A stretch of DNA of 64,000 nucleotides from Tricholoma matsutake. Taxonomy: Eukaryota > Basidiomycota > Agaricomycetes > Agaricales > Tricholomataceae. The stretch spans positions 6,076,001 to 6,140,000 of the forward strand of contig AP026539.1 of assembly GCA_026075535.2 (NCBI GenBank), read 5' to 3'. The notes under the pieces are model-generated. The model saw only the letters and a list, made by a program, of their open reading frames with translations, did no database searches and was not told the DNA's origin. Of the stretch, positions 11,816 through 24,743 are shown piece after piece (the first letter of the stretch is position 1; every line of letters starts with the position of its first letter). Both the position numbers and the translations under genes were made by a program.

Positions 11816-14040
11816 TAGGGACTACCATGGATGCATCCAGGTCAATATCCATGGATGGTGGATAAATTCTTGTGGATATGGATGATATCCATGGATTATC
11901 CACATCATCCACAAAACTGATAAGTGAACTTTTTGCCAAAAGGTTGTTGTAATATGCACTGTTGATGTGTAACTACTAGTATACAACTAATAGTTATGTG
12001 TTTGAAGTACCTATCACTGAGGAAAAGGTAAATTTAGTGTTTCAATGCATTTTTGGATATTACCAAGAGAAATTGAATGTCACTGATTCAATTGGGCATG
12101 TAAAATCATGAAAATATTTGAGTAGGTGCTTACAAGATTTGTGTATTGGACTATATAATTTATTGTTGGAATTTATTTATTTATTCCTTGAAAAAAGCCT
12201 AAAGATCATTTTATATAGAGTTACACCAATGTGGTATAGTATTTTGAGATTTTCTTATCAAATATTGCACAAAATTAAGAATTTATTTTTTTCTCTTTAA
12301 ACACCCTTACTGGTATAATATGCACAAAAATTTTCAAAAATTTTAAATATATAAAAGACAAATGAATATTGCATATACAAAAGCATCAGAGCTGGTCATC
12401 AGAAATGCAAAAAAACAAATACCATGGCAACTGTTACAAATTCAATATCACAAAAAAAATCTGGCTTCTTCATCTGAGTATTTTCAAACTCAGCTCAAAA
12501 TCCTGGTTAGAATGGTATACAACATCACTATATTCCATTTATGGTAAGTCACATGACTCTCTCATTTTTTGAACTCAGCTCAAAAAACTGATCAGAATGG
12601 TATATAACATCACTATATTCCATTTATGGTCAGTTACATGACTCTCCCAATGTCATTTTTGAACTCAGCTCAAAAAACTAATCAGAATGGTATATAACAT
12701 CACTATATTCCATTTATGGTAAGTCACATGACTCTCCCAATGTCATTTTTGAACTCTCCTCAACAAACTGATCAGAATGGTATATATAACATCACTATAT
12801 TCCATTTATGGTAAGTCACATGACTCTCCTGATGTCATTTTTGAACTCAGCTCAAAAAATTGATCAGAATGGTATATAACATCACTATATTCCATATATG
12901 GATGGTTCCATCACTATGTACATGTCATTTTGAAACTCAGCTCAAAAAACCGGTTAGAATGATGTATAACATCACTATAAATTTTTGACTCCCATGGTTA
13001 GTAAAGTCAGTAATTTTTGTAAGGTAGGGGCAATCCATACACATCCAATGTCAGCTGTTGTGACTGATGTGTGATGAGACCTTAGCATGCACTAAATTGA
13101 TCACGTGTTTGTTTCACTTGGACACCATAGAATCTCTTGAAAACACATATCATTTATTCATGCTGATGTCTCAAAAATGTACAACCACCAAAAAATCATG
13201 AAGTGGAAATAAAAAATTTTGGTGGTGGCAGACTGCTTGAAATTTATGTGCTTTCTTTGATATGCAAATTTTTGCACTTTTGTCACGTTCATCATGCCAA
13301 ATCAGGTGACACTGGATGCATATGGATTTCCTCTACCTTAATGGTTGCTGAAATTACTAACCATGGGGAAAACAGACATGGAAAAATGGTCACACTGAAT
13401 TTTTCATTGATTCCGGTTTTGAAGAATGAGTCTCAACTCTGTTAAGGACTTGTAAACCTACCAAAAAAAGGTGAAGGAAAAAGGGCCAGGAATGAGTGGA
13501 ATAGCATGAGGGGATGATGAGCGCGACACTAGCTGAGGCTGTGGCGCATGTTGATCAACTGTGGGAGACAGTGATTGGGTGGTGATTAGCATGAGAACTG
13601 GTGGTAGGGTTTTGATGCAATCAAGTCTAGGAATAGTGAGGCAGACACAGGATGCCTCACTATTCATAGGCTTGTATTGTGGGAAGGTCAGGTGCTGGTG
13701 GTGGTTGCGTGCAGATCCCTAGTGGCAATATCGATCATCAGTGGTGTGGCAATGGTTGTGTTGACCGCCAACACATCATGTGAAGGGTCTCAGTAATCAA
13801 TGGGTCAGCAATTCTAATACCATAGTAACCATGCAGAACCCATGACCTGAACACCATGGATTTTACCATACCCATACCCATGTTATTCCTTACCAAGACT
13901 ATATTACTCATTTATTTAAATTTAATAGTAACCATCCATTCATCCATGGATATCACCCATGCAATATCCATATCCATATCCATCCATATATCATATCCAC
14001 GGATGGTCATCCAGATGATGGCCATTCATGGTAGTCCCTA
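11816..14040. mobile_element. hAT-like non-autonomous transposon, 2225 bp
   Basis: The terminal inverted repeats are TAGGGACTACCATGGATG on the left and its near-complement CATTCATGGTAGTCCCTA on the right. The flanking 8-bp duplication is CAGTGGCA (11808-11815) and CAGTGGCG (14041-14048). The 8-bp target and TA-x2-G start are typical of hAT. Subterminal ATCCATGGAT-type repeats fill both ends (11830-11905 and 13850-14020). There is no transposase, and the interior is AT-rich with a minisatellite. It interrupts a retrotransposon protease frame, which confirms both boundaries. Confidence 0.85.
12486..12975. repeat. Tandem repeat, unit about 93 bp
   Basis: Five to six imperfect copies share AACTCAGCTCAAAAAACTG, then a block containing ATCAGAATGGTATATAACATC, then TATTCCATTTATGGTAAGTC. 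They lie inside the hAT-like element. Most bear CACATGACTCTCC near the end. Confidence 0.8.
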
Positions 14041-15626
14041 CAGTGGCGGAGTCCCAGTGTCATTACTAAGTCTGTGTCAATAAGAACTAGGTGAGCACCA
14101 CAGTCAAGCAGCATCAGAGAGGTAAGTGGTAATGGTTCATTGGGACCTTCGATCTTTCCCTGCCACCACAGGTGTTGACATTTGAAAGGAGCACATACTG
14201 TATCATCATCACTTTCTTCGCTCCTAGATCCATTACCCAGCACTGATGGGGCACCATTGCCAAAGGTGGCCTGTTCAGCTGCCCAAGATCCAATGGCCGC
14301 CATGGGGCGCGCAACTCACGGCTGAGTCATGTTTGCATTCATAGCAGGAGTAGGGCCGGTGGTTGATGGAGTGGCAGTTGTGCAGTTGTCAATGAGACCA
14401 CGGTAGGAAGCTGCAATAGGGAGCCCATCTGGACATTCCACGGAATGGTGATATGTGTAAATTCGGCAGCACTTCCTGCAGCCCTCCTTGGCATCCAGCT
14501 CATCCTTTTCCTCCTTGGTTAGAGGTGCGAGGCTTGCACAAGTTGTCGTGGACAATGCAGACACATTGGGGGTGCCTGGAGGGGGTGCAGATGTTCCAGC
14601 AGAGGGGTATTGTGAGCAGTGGCATTTAGCATTGTTATAGCTGTCATCATTTTTGTCTCGACCTTGTTTACACTCCCTCAGCAACTTGGCTGCAACTTGA
14701 CGGGTGCATACATGGTCTGCATGACACATATCATCAATCATCTTGACAGCTTGTGCCCAGCTGCGGAGGGGAACGATGTCTTGGCATGCTTTATCCCAGC
14801 ACTTCTGGGTGAGTTCCATATCAAGGCCCACTTCCACCTTCTGACAAAAATCTTTTTCCTTTTGAAAAGACAAGGTGTCGATGAGCAGCGAGTTGAGTGA
14901 CTGCATGCAGTTGAAATAATCCCATAATGTACTTCCAGTGGGGCAGGTCGTGAGAGTCAAGGAAAGCAGCTCCAGGCAGATAGTGTCAACCCAATCGGAG
15001 GCCAGATAGCCATCTCGAAGTTTGGGCATGAACTCATCAAATGTGAGCTTAAGCAGGTGAGCGCAATCTCCTCGCACCCAATCCCAGATGCAGTTGCCCC
15101 TGAAGCACCCAAGGATCTTCTGCACCTGCTCTCCATCTGGGATGTTCTTCTCTGTGAAGTAATCAAGACAGGTGAGTTCAAATGATTGAAGAACTTTCAC
15201 CAAGATGTCACCTGCAGTCAAGATGGGAGACTTCAATGAGTGGATTTGTTCACATTCAGCAAGGGGGAAAGAAGCGTTAATGGTGTTCGACATCTTAGAG
15301 AAGCATGGATATTCATAATCGGAGGAAGAGTCTGAGTCATAAGGGGTGGGGGTGGCTGTATGCATGTTTACTTGTGCAGTTGGAGCCAGAGTACTGGGTG
15401 GTGACAGCATGGTATCAGGCAGAGGAGAAGATGGAATAGGAGAAAGACATGGCAGAGATGCAGTCAACGGCGAGTGTCTTCTCCATGCAGTCAGAATGGC
15501 AGGCATTACAGGTGCAGACCTGGTATTTTGTGCCAGCCATGGGTTTGTATGGGGCAGAGCAGTCATCAAAGCTTTAGATGTCAGACTGGGCAGTATGAAC
15601 TGATGTTTAACAGGACTGTGCAGCAT
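14041..15626 (-). pseudogene. Ty3/gypsy-type gag and protease, second family
   Basis: The gag frame (14316-15626, 436 codons from an ATG at 15626) is open. It has a low-complexity Ser/Thr/Pro N terminus, an acidic patch (DSDSSSDYEYP), a helical capsid-like core (LTFDEFMPKLRDGYLASDW to KCWDKACQDIV) and a Cys/His cluster, GCRKCCRIYTYHHSVECPDG, near its C terminus. A further frame (14041-14303) carries the protease-like LLDCGAHLVLIDTDL, with Cys replacing the Ser of the usual DSG triad. The frame continues beyond the hAT-like insertion at 11700-11815. No LTRs or RT for this family were found nearby. The gag assignment rests on layout and the zinc knuckle. Confidence 0.75.
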
Positions 15627-15985
15627 AATGACAGAATTTTAGCAGTGGTACAGAGCAGTCTGGTCTGTATTCAAAAAAAAAAGTGTAATCATACCCAATA
15701 AGTGGTAAGATTCACTCAGAGACACCAAGGCAGAATAGGACCAGATAATAAAGGAAGAAAGCAGATATGGGAGGAGTACAATAGGGAGTACGGGAGGATA
15801 GATATGGGGGGAAGAAGGAAGGAAGAGAGAGTAAGTAGACGTCAGTATATGTGACAAGCAAATAGACAAGCACAATACAACAATTAGTAATCAGCATGAT
15901 TACACCTACCAGTCTGAATGCTGTTGTTCTATGTATGGCATCTGAACTTCAACCTCATTGTGGATTTGGTGGTTCCTATTCTCCA
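15627..15985. other. No recognisable gene
   Basis: A short stretch between the gag of one retroelement and the truncated pol of another. It contains a purine-rich run (15780-15835) and nothing else I can name. Confidence 0.5.
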
Positions 15986-15989
15986 AAGT

Positions 15990-18742
15990 TTGCCTTCTTG
16001 GATCATGTACCCTTCTGCTCGGTGCTTGCCTTTCTTCCATTCTCTAATACTTCTGCCATGATGAGTTCAGCCAGTGCTTCTATGACATTTAGGAAGGCTT
16101 TTTCATTAGCAAATCAGGCTTTGAGAGCATTATAGGTGGGCAGTGACTCAATTTGGAATATGTAATTCTGAATGCTGGTTTGTGCTTCCCAATCTTCACT
16201 GACTGTCCACTCATGACCATTGTTTTCCTCTGTAGGTAAATTCACATACTTCCTGCTGATACTGTCTATTACAGGGTTCAGGTGGCTGGGTCTGTGTTGT
16301 ACATCTACAATCTGGTGTTCCAGTACACTATCCCTCCAATGAGCATGGGTGGAGTTAAGTTTGTCATTTAGGAGGTGGTCTCTGAGTGCTTGACAATCTA
16401 TGTCCAGCTCAACTGGGTAGCCCCATACAAGATCAGAGAATTTATCTAGGGAGAACTTCAGTGCAGTAAATTCCAGCAGGTATGGTTTATACTTCTTTTC
16501 TGTTTCAGATGTTTGTTTGCTGCCAAATGCAACCAGATGGGTGTGTGTGACCTCTTTTCCACTTGGTAAGACCATAGTATGCCTTTGTGACAGCATGCCT
16601 GTGAAACCATTTTTGCAACCATTGGTGGTGACAATGAAGGGTGTGCTATCAAATTTTGGTCCCTTCAGAACTGGTTCATTGGTTAAGGTAATTTTCAGTC
16701 CCAGGAAGGCTTTTTTGTGTTCTTCTTTCCATAAACCTACCAGTGAGTGTCCCTTCATGGCATGTCAGTATTCTGCTTTACCCTTCCCTTTTGGGAGGTC
16801 AAGACCTCAAGTCAATGAGAGGTTGGGCCAAGGCCACTAACCTTTGATCAGTGATCTAAAATAGCCTGTAAGTCCAGTAAATGTGGCTAGGTTCTGTAGA
16901 TCTGTGGGACATTTCCAGTCCATGATGGTTGTCAGTTTTGTCAAGTCTGGTTTTATACCTGCTGGTCCCACTCTTGCTCCCACAAAAACAGCCTCAGTCA
17001 TGAAGAAGCTCAACTTGGCTGCTGATAGGGAGAGCTCCTTTTCTCTTACTCTTGTCAGTAGTGTTTGGATATTGGCCAATTTCTCTGCAAAGTTGTCTCC
17101 AGCCATTCTGCCATTGTCTATGAACAGCTCAAAAAGTATACCTACAAGGTTGCCAAGTGCTTGAGCTGTCATTTCTGCAAGTGCACCTGTCAATCCAAAG
17201 GGCATGTGCTTGTAACAAAAGTACCCCCATCCTTCTACATAAAAGTATACATATGGTTGGTCTTCTGGGCCAATCTTGCAAGCATAGAACCCCACTGCAA
17301 AGTCAAAGGTGTTATCAATCCCACTCAGGTGCTGTTGCTTGGCTCATATGTCTCCTTGAGGCATGGGGGGCACCTTTGTTACCTTGTTTAGCTCTGCAAA
17401 GTCTTGGCACACACACCACTTGGTTTGTGTCTCTGTTGGTGCTGTGTCTGGCCATTCAAAATGCTTAGGAGGAAGGTCCTTGAAAGCTGAAGGTATGCCA
17501 GCAGCAACACATTCATCATTGACATGGTGTTGCAGCTCTTCTATGTGTAGACCTGTGCCTTTGTGCACTTTCTTTGCTAGGGTGGTTGCACCACAACACT
17601 TGACTTCACTGTGGTTAATTGGGGTAATTATGCCCACTTCCAGCATCTTGTCAAGCATGCCATTGAAATACTCTTTTTGGGGCCTACTGAGTGGATGCTG
17701 ATTTACCTTTCTCTTAAATGTTGTACCTTCAGGTATGTTCAGCTTATGTGTGGCTCCTGCTAGTACCATTCCTTGCTCATGGATAGTGGAAAGCAGTCAG
17801 CAAACTCATGAAGTAAATTACCAATACTTACATGTTGCTCTTCAGTCAAGTCATCACCTATGGTCAGTTCTGAGAGCACTGCATTCACTTGTTCAATTTT
17901 GAATGGGTCCAACTGTTGGGTGAACACCACTTTGTCTGGGTTGCCAGGAAGTATTTTTTGCTCTGTGGTAATGTCAATATCTTGTTCTTTGGAGCTGATG
18001 TTCCATATATTGTCTTCTTGGTTTGGTCTGGGATCTGAGCTGTTAGGTGTATCAGTGGTAAGCAGTGTACCAGTGGAGGAAGGTGGTTGAGAGATCGGCT
18101 GTGCTTCTTTCCACTGCAGCTTCCCTAATCTTTTGCTTTTTGCTGATTCTCAATCCTTTCAAGACTTCCTTTCATTCCGACCATTGGCTACTTGCCACTC
18201 AGCACACTGAGCACATTCTTTCTTTGTGCATCTTTTACTCCCATCCTGTGTGAGTTGTTGATCTTGTGGTGTCTCCTGTTTCCCAAACTTTTGCTCTGTC
18301 CCATGTTCCGTTTGCCTCATTGTTGCCTCATCAACTGGTTCACCAATGGGATCATCAAGTTGGAAGACTTGCCTCAAGGGGGACATGCAATGATCCCCCT
18401 TGAACTTTGTGCACTGTTTCAGTAAGATATCCCTCCCCCTTGTGGGTTTTGGCTCCATAGCTGCACTGAATCACCACCCTTGGGGATACTTACTTTGTCT
18501 AGGTCATAGTCATGGACTGCCATGAATGTCTTTAGCAGCGGTTTCCTGAACAGCGCAAACCAAGCTCCATTGCTATCAAAGACTTCAAATGTGCCCTCCT
18601 TTGACACCCCACCAACTGTGACTTCTCCACTCCAGACACCCATTGAGGGTACTAATTGACTGTCCACCATGCACAGGATGTGGTTAGACTGTTGTAAATT
18701 TTCAAGATGGTGTTCGGACCATTGGAACATGTTTAGATCGAG
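15990..18742 (-). pseudogene. Ty3/gypsy-type pol (protease end, RT, RNase H), third family
   Basis: Going 5' to 3' on the minus strand: the protease C-terminal part (LVPSMGVWSGEVTVGG, FEVFDSNGAW, FRKPLLKTFMAVHDYD) at 18420-18742; the RT N part (KWCVCQDFAELNKVT) around 17350-17770; RT fingers and palm (MGFYACKIGPE, HMPFGLTGALAEM) at 16837-17295; and RNase H (FIVTTNGCKNGFTGMLSQ, HTHLVAFGSKQTS) at 16114-16758. The RT box reads ELFIDNGRMAGD, where this family has FVDDGG, so the second catalytic Asp is Asn. Several frameshifts and stops separate the parts, and no integrase follows. The reading frame begins again at 30991-31349, across a 12.2-kb insertion. Confidence 0.8.
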
Positions 18743-19357
18743 TAGTGATTTAAGATCTGGTTATGTCCGGTTTTTTGACCCCAAAAGGGGTAGACCATGA
18801 CTGTAACTGGTCTAGGACCGACCCAGATATTGGGGGACCATAACTGGACCAACTAAGACCAGTCTTTTTTGGTTAATAGACCAAAAAGAAACTGGTTAAG
18901 ACCAGTTTTTTGTTGTAAAATCTGTTGCACTTATATAGCCCATATGTATCTCAGTGACCATTATCCAGACAGTATAGCCATCATATGTTGGGTTAGGTAC
19001 TGTAATTCCCCATTGCTTGGTCCAACTTTTAAGAGATTTCATCAAAATTTGACCTAGTTATGGTTCAAACAAAGTACATTGCATTCAAGTTGTGTCCTAT
19101 AATTTACTGTTTACACTCCCCCACCTAGTCTGTTCAGAGTCCGAGCTGTCCAAGCAGAATGCTAGGAATCTGCATGGAATCCTAGCAAAGTCCGAGTTGT
19201 CTGCACAGAATGCTCAGACTAGTTTAATAGTCCAAGTTAGACTGAATTCCAAGTAAATTTTACACCAATTTCTAGGTGAAGTCCAAGTACAGTCTGAGCA
19301 ACTGTCAACTTAGTGAATTTTTAACTAAGTCCCCAAGAAAAGATTAATGTAAATAAC

Positions 19358-19431
19358 AAGATTTGAACCCTCAGCCTCACAACTTTCTTCATGTGACCAT
19401 AAACATTTATACCACTCTGCCAGAATGGCAG
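19358..19431 (-). repeat. tRNA-like head of E element, left end
   Basis: The minus strand has TGGCAGAGTGG (A box, Ser/Leu-like) and GGTTCAAATC (B box). It lacks a paired acceptor stem. It faces the element's left terminus. Confidence 0.6.
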
Positions 19432-20331
19432 TGGTAGTTTACATCATTAATGTTATTTATTAGCTATTTGGAAATTACATGTAAATAAAAAAATAAATCA
19501 CCATCACTTGAAATGAGCAATGGGCATACAAACAATAAGAAAAGCCTGCCTATTGTAGAGGGGGGGGGCTGCCAAATATGAACAGGCTGCCACCTTGCTC
19601 TCCAGTGGGGTGGCAGGTGCATAGCGCATTTTGCCTACCCCCTCCCACTGTAGCAGTAGGGTGCACTCTCGTCATTCTCATCCCTTCCCCCTTCCCCTGC
19701 CCCTTGGTCATTGTTGTTGGTCTACCTGGGTTGTTCCTGTTGTCCCCACCCCTTTGTTCTCTGTGGTGTCATTTCCATTCTCTGTAGCACCTGTAGTCCA
19801 CCCTATAAGGGCAACCTCAGCCTCTAGCAAAGGGAAATCCAAAGTTAAAATTATACTACATATTACAGGGATTGGGGGCACACCTAGCAATGGGAAATCT
19901 GAAGAGAAAACTCTAAGGATCCCTTTGCCGATGCCCAGTATATGTGAAGATGACAAAAATCAAATAATAACCTAAAAATACACAATGGGCAAGTTCTGAG
20001 GCAGTTGACTCATGGTTGACTCATAGTTGACTCACGGTTGACTCATAGTTGACTCGCGGTTGACTCATGGTTGACTGGAGTTTGCACCTTATTACATAAT
20101 CCTACCAAATTGAGCACTTGGATTGATGTCCTTTTATGAACAAATATCTGTTTAAATCAATAGGCTCATGATAGTGACTATGGTGACAGGCATCAGACTC
20201 TTGCATGGGACAGTTAGAGGATGTACATCAGTTACAATAGCAACCAATTTTGATGTTTCTATAAAAATGGTCCAAAACAGCTGTCATTCTTTCCCCCTCT
20301 TTTCCTTCACTGAGGCTTCACCAAGTTCACC

Positions 20332-23027
20332 ATGCCTCCAGTCATACTAGTCATATGTAACTGCACAATTTGTAGCACAAAAACCATCTTCATCAATGGT
20401 GTTGAACAGCCAGGACAGTATGTTGATGGTTCTACCCATTTGAAGCATGAGAAACAGGATAAATGGCCTGTTTCACAACTGGCAAAGGGGAAGTGGCAAT
20501 CATCATCCCCAAGCCCATCACCAAAATGTTCTAGAGCTTCTAATTCTCCCACAGGTAAGTGCTTCATTGTTATTGTTAGATCAAGACTAATAGTAATTAT
20601 GCAGATATCAACTTTTCTATAGTACTTATCACAAAGATGATCTGCCTCCTTGTCATCTGGCTCCACAATAGAGCTGGTGTGAGTTGTTCTATCACCAACA
20701 AAATTCTACAAGGACTTCAACTTATTATTTCTGTGACTCTCTCTATTGTCGAGGTTGCTCTTTCATCATCTGGACTCAATGTCAAGCTTCCAAACATCAA
20801 ACATCCTCATGATGCCCGTACAGCATATTGGCTTCACTGCTCAGAGCCAGAAATCATTTGGACAGCATGCTGCCCCAAGTGCTTTTCCCTCTTTTCTCAT
20901 CCTATTCCTTGGCAATGTCAGTGGAAGGCATCCCAAAGATCACAATCCTGTAACACCAAACTCTGGACAACTCAGAATACTCCAAATGGGCCTAAATAGG
21001 TCCCATGTTGTCTATACACTACACAATCCTTTGATTCTTGGTTTCAGTTCTTTTTATCTACCAAGGTCATTGAAGACAGCCTTCATGAGGCTTTCAACCA
21101 CCACAGAAACCATATACCAGCTGCCTTTGGTGCCACTATGAATGATATCCAGGATATTCATGCTTGGGATGACTTGCAGGGTTTTCTACAGTCTCCTTAT
21201 CATCTAATATTTGGAATCTATATTGATTGGTTCAATCCTTATACCAATAAGATTGCTGGTAAGTTATTAAGAAATTCTGCATAGACTATGATACAGCTTA
21301 TTTTATATATAGGCAAAAAAGTGTCTTGTGGAGCAATCCTGCTTTATTGCTTGAACTTACCTTTTCATCTTTGGTATCGATTTGAGAATACATTTATTGT
21401 TGGTCTCACACCTCCTCCCCATCTTCCTGACCCCACAACCATCTCTCATCTTCTTGAACCTGTTATTAAATCTATTGCCAAGTATGGTGCTGCACCAGGC
21501 CAAAATTTGCCAACATCTAGACATCCTGATGCATCTCTGTGAAAGCAAAAATTGCATCCATGATTGCTGATCTTGAGGGAAGTCGCAAGGCTACTGGCTT
21601 TTTGGGACATGGTGCTACAATGTTCTGTTCTTTCTGCCTCTGCACCAGTGATCAGCTAGAGGATCTCAATATCCAATCTTGGGAACTCTGTAATGGTGCA
21701 CAGGCAGAGGCAGGGTTGCATCAGACAACCAAAGCTGGTTTAAATGCTCTGCAAAAGACAACTGGTGTGCGATGGACTCCACTGCATAATCTTCCATATT
21801 GGGATCCAGTCAAACATGTTGTACTAGGTTTTATGCATAACTGGCTTGAGGGTGTTTTACAGCATCATCTTCATGCACTCTGGGGAATTGGACAGGATGA
21901 GGATGAAAGCCAAAAAGTTAAAGAGGTGGAAAAGGATGAGCAGTGGAGTGAGGCAGATGTATCAGATTCTGCTGAAGAATTGGATGACCTTTTTCAAGAA
22001 GCAGCTAAACATAATCTTGAGGCTGCAATGGCAATGCACCATACACCACCACCTATGTCTCCCTCACCATCTTCTTCTGAATTATCAGACTCATCCTCAT
22101 CATCAACACCTACAGCCACACAGAGCCACACAAATCCCTATGCATATGACTTCAATTATGATGATGATGATGATGATAACTATATTCCTGTTGACCCTTT
22201 GCCTTTTAGCTTCATAGAAACTGAGCTACAAGCAATAAGAAATTGCATTCATGATATCACTCTTCCAACATGGATACAAAGACCACCAACCAATCTTGGT
22301 GAACCAAGCCATGGCAAGCTCAAAGCTCGGGAATATCTCACCCTCTTCACATGTATCTTTCCCCTTATTATTCCTGAATTCCAGTACATGACTACTGCCA
22401 CAAATTTCCACCACCAGCACTTCTACTGCTTCTATCATGTTGTTGCAGCAACAAATATTGTAGCTGCATATCAAACCTCCAATGCTGATGCTGATGCCAA
22501 TACTCAGCATTATATTCAATATTGAACTGTTATTCAACAACTTTTTCCACATTGTCCATCCAAGCCAAACCATCATTATGCAATGCATAATGGTGCTCTT
22601 CTCAAATATTGGGGTCCTTTGGCTTCTTTTAGTGAGTTTCCAGGTGAATGAATGAATGGAAAGTTGCAAAAAATGAACACCAATTATCATCTCCATATGT
22701 GTTTCAATTATTTTGCTCAAAAATTGATAGCTAATACCAAGATCAGGGGATTTAGATCTTACAATGCTTTGTCAGATGAGTCATCAAGCATGTGTAGATG
22801 CTTTACTGCACAGTGACAATCATTTAAAAGAATTATGTGATATTCTTGAGCCAGGAGACATGGCCATGGATGACCATCCAGTACCTCTCCAGCCTACAGA
22901 AGTGGCAGATATTCTAGCAAAGCCACCTTGCCTTCTTGAAGTAGATTATCACAATCTGCTTAATTATCTTCACCAGACAGGAAGACCATCAATACCATGC
23001 ATATATGAGAAAACAAAGCTTCAATAA
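20332..23027 (+). pseudogene. Tnp2/Plavaka-like transposase, copy 1
   Basis: It starts MPPVILVICNCTICSTKT, a Cys-rich N terminus, then GVEQPGQYVDGSTHLKHEKQ. A GTAAGT...TATAG intron lies at about 20554-20622. Later blocks are CPKCFSLFSHPIPWQCQW, FDSWFQFFLST, FGIYIDWFNPYTNKIAG, a second GTAAG...ATAG intron near 21257-21312, ENTFIVGLTPPP, TMFCSFCLCTSD, and LPYWDPVKHVVLGFMHNWLE near 21800. A long acidic/Ser-rich insert follows (EDESQKVKEVEKDEQ, DYNYDDDDDDN type). The C part reads KPNHHYAMHNGALLKYWGP. Breaks include TAG at about 20995-20997 (copy 2 has TGG), TGA in TQHYIQY-stop-TVIQQ and TGA in FPGE-stop-MNGK; the last two are shared with copy 2. The family name is my reading; the exact superfamily is less sure. 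Confidence 0.75.
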
Positions 23028-23670
23028 AGTTTACGCATAAGTCCAGAATTGTTGACACATGACAGGTTTGTTCCCATGTGAGAGTATCCAAATGCACCCA
23101 AGACCTGCTCAAATGTCTTGAGAGGGCAATGTGCTCATGAAGGAGATTATACATGGACTCTGGATTGTTACCCAAGACATCAGGTGCCCACTGTTGAAGC
23201 CCAAGGCATGCCACCGACCTGAACATAAGCAACAGATGGGATTCCAGAATGCACTTGATATTGTTGGCGATAATCCCAACTGAGTCTGAGATAGAGTTAA
23301 GGAGCTCATGCACTTTCATTTTGGTGCCCTGAATGCTAGCTGAGTTGTCGTCAAGACTGGCTGTGACAGAGTTCCGCAACTGTGCTTCAGAGGTAAAGCG
23401 GTGGGTGAAGTGATTTAGACTTTAAAGTGCTTGAATACAATGAATGTGCACCTTTGTCTTCTCAGCCTCCTTTGGTACCTCTCCTTTTCTCATGTGCCAA
23501 TCACTAGGCTTCTTGGGCTTCTTGGGTTGCTTTGCGAAGGCCTTGTGGGCTTTCTTTGCTTGCAAAGCTCTTGAACCAGGGTTCATGTTGCTCAGAGAAT
23601 GCTTGCGCTTGCCAAGTCCCACCTGAGATGGGCCAGCCTCCCCTGAACTAGAACTCACACGAGGATCCAT
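22960..23670 (-). pseudogene. Companion gene of the composite transposon, copy 1 (deleted)
   Basis: It begins MDPRVSSSSGEAGPSQ at 23670, then a basic stretch (AFAKQPKKPKKPSDW). Compared with copy 2 (58398-59204) about 95 bp are missing around 23410-23411, removing the intron acceptor and about 30 codons; a CTT microhomology marks the edges. The rest (RNSVTASLDDNSAS, IANNIKCILESHLL, VLGNNPESMYNLL) follows. It overlaps the transposase tail on the opposite strand. The function is unknown; a conserved second protein is common in these agaricomycete elements. Confidence 0.65.
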
Positions 23671-24743
23671 TGTAGTTTCAGAGTCAATAGAAGATGATGG
23701 AATAAACAGTCCATGTATCCAGTCAAGCCAGAAGATGAGTATGCACAAATGTGCAGAGAACAAAGGAACTCGAAATTGCTGCAAGCATGATCATGCGATG
23801 TGTGGGAACCTGCCAAACTCACCATGTTGAGTCGTCAACACCCTCAACACCCAACATCTGTAAGTCTTTTCATTGTTATTTGCATTCTTTTCAATTACTA
23901 ACAGAACCACCACAAATATTCACTACCACCCTGAGCAACGGCTTGCAGTATAGATCAGAGGTGGAAACAGCAGCTTGCGAGCTGGCAGCAATGTATCATA
24001 GTTCTGATCAGAAATAATAAAATTGTTTATTGAAGTACAGAATAAAGTTTTCAGCTAAAACTATAGCATGAACTTGGCATGAACTGGATGATAAACATTC
24101 AGTGTCAACATCACTCATGAAATGAATTGTTATTAATAAAGTATATTACATCACTACAAATGACAACTACCAGTCAAACACGAGTCAAACATGAGTTAAC
24201 TCCAAATCAACTTACAGATGAACTGCCTCAAAACTTGCCTGTTGTGTCATCCTTAAGCTTATCATTCTAGAAGGTTTGCCACTTTGACTTTGGGAAATTT
24301 CTTGATCTGCCTTGGTAGCAATTTGACTGCATAACTGCAATTCAGGCTTGCCACTCTAAATGTTGCCTAAAAGTCCAAACTGTTGTAGAAGCACATTTTG
24401 CTTCCTTGAGACTGTTGCCTTCTCAAAAAATACAATCCATGTGCCCAAATATAGCTATAGAGTAAAGTATACACACACCAGGAAGTTCAACTTTTTAGGC
24501 AAACTAAAAACTTTGCTGAAATTTGTGATTTCAGGATTGGGAATGAAATCAATAATTTCAGTGAAGATTTCATCATTTCAGGCCATCTGGAATGGGAAGT
24601 TTCAAGGTTTCAGGAAATTTTTCAGGGAACTTACTAAAATTGTAAATTTAGGCACAGTTTTTACTAGCCTGAAATGTTGTATGTACATGCCAGTGTTACA
24701 CTTCTGACATCTGCACACTCAGCCAACACTCAGCTGTCATTCA

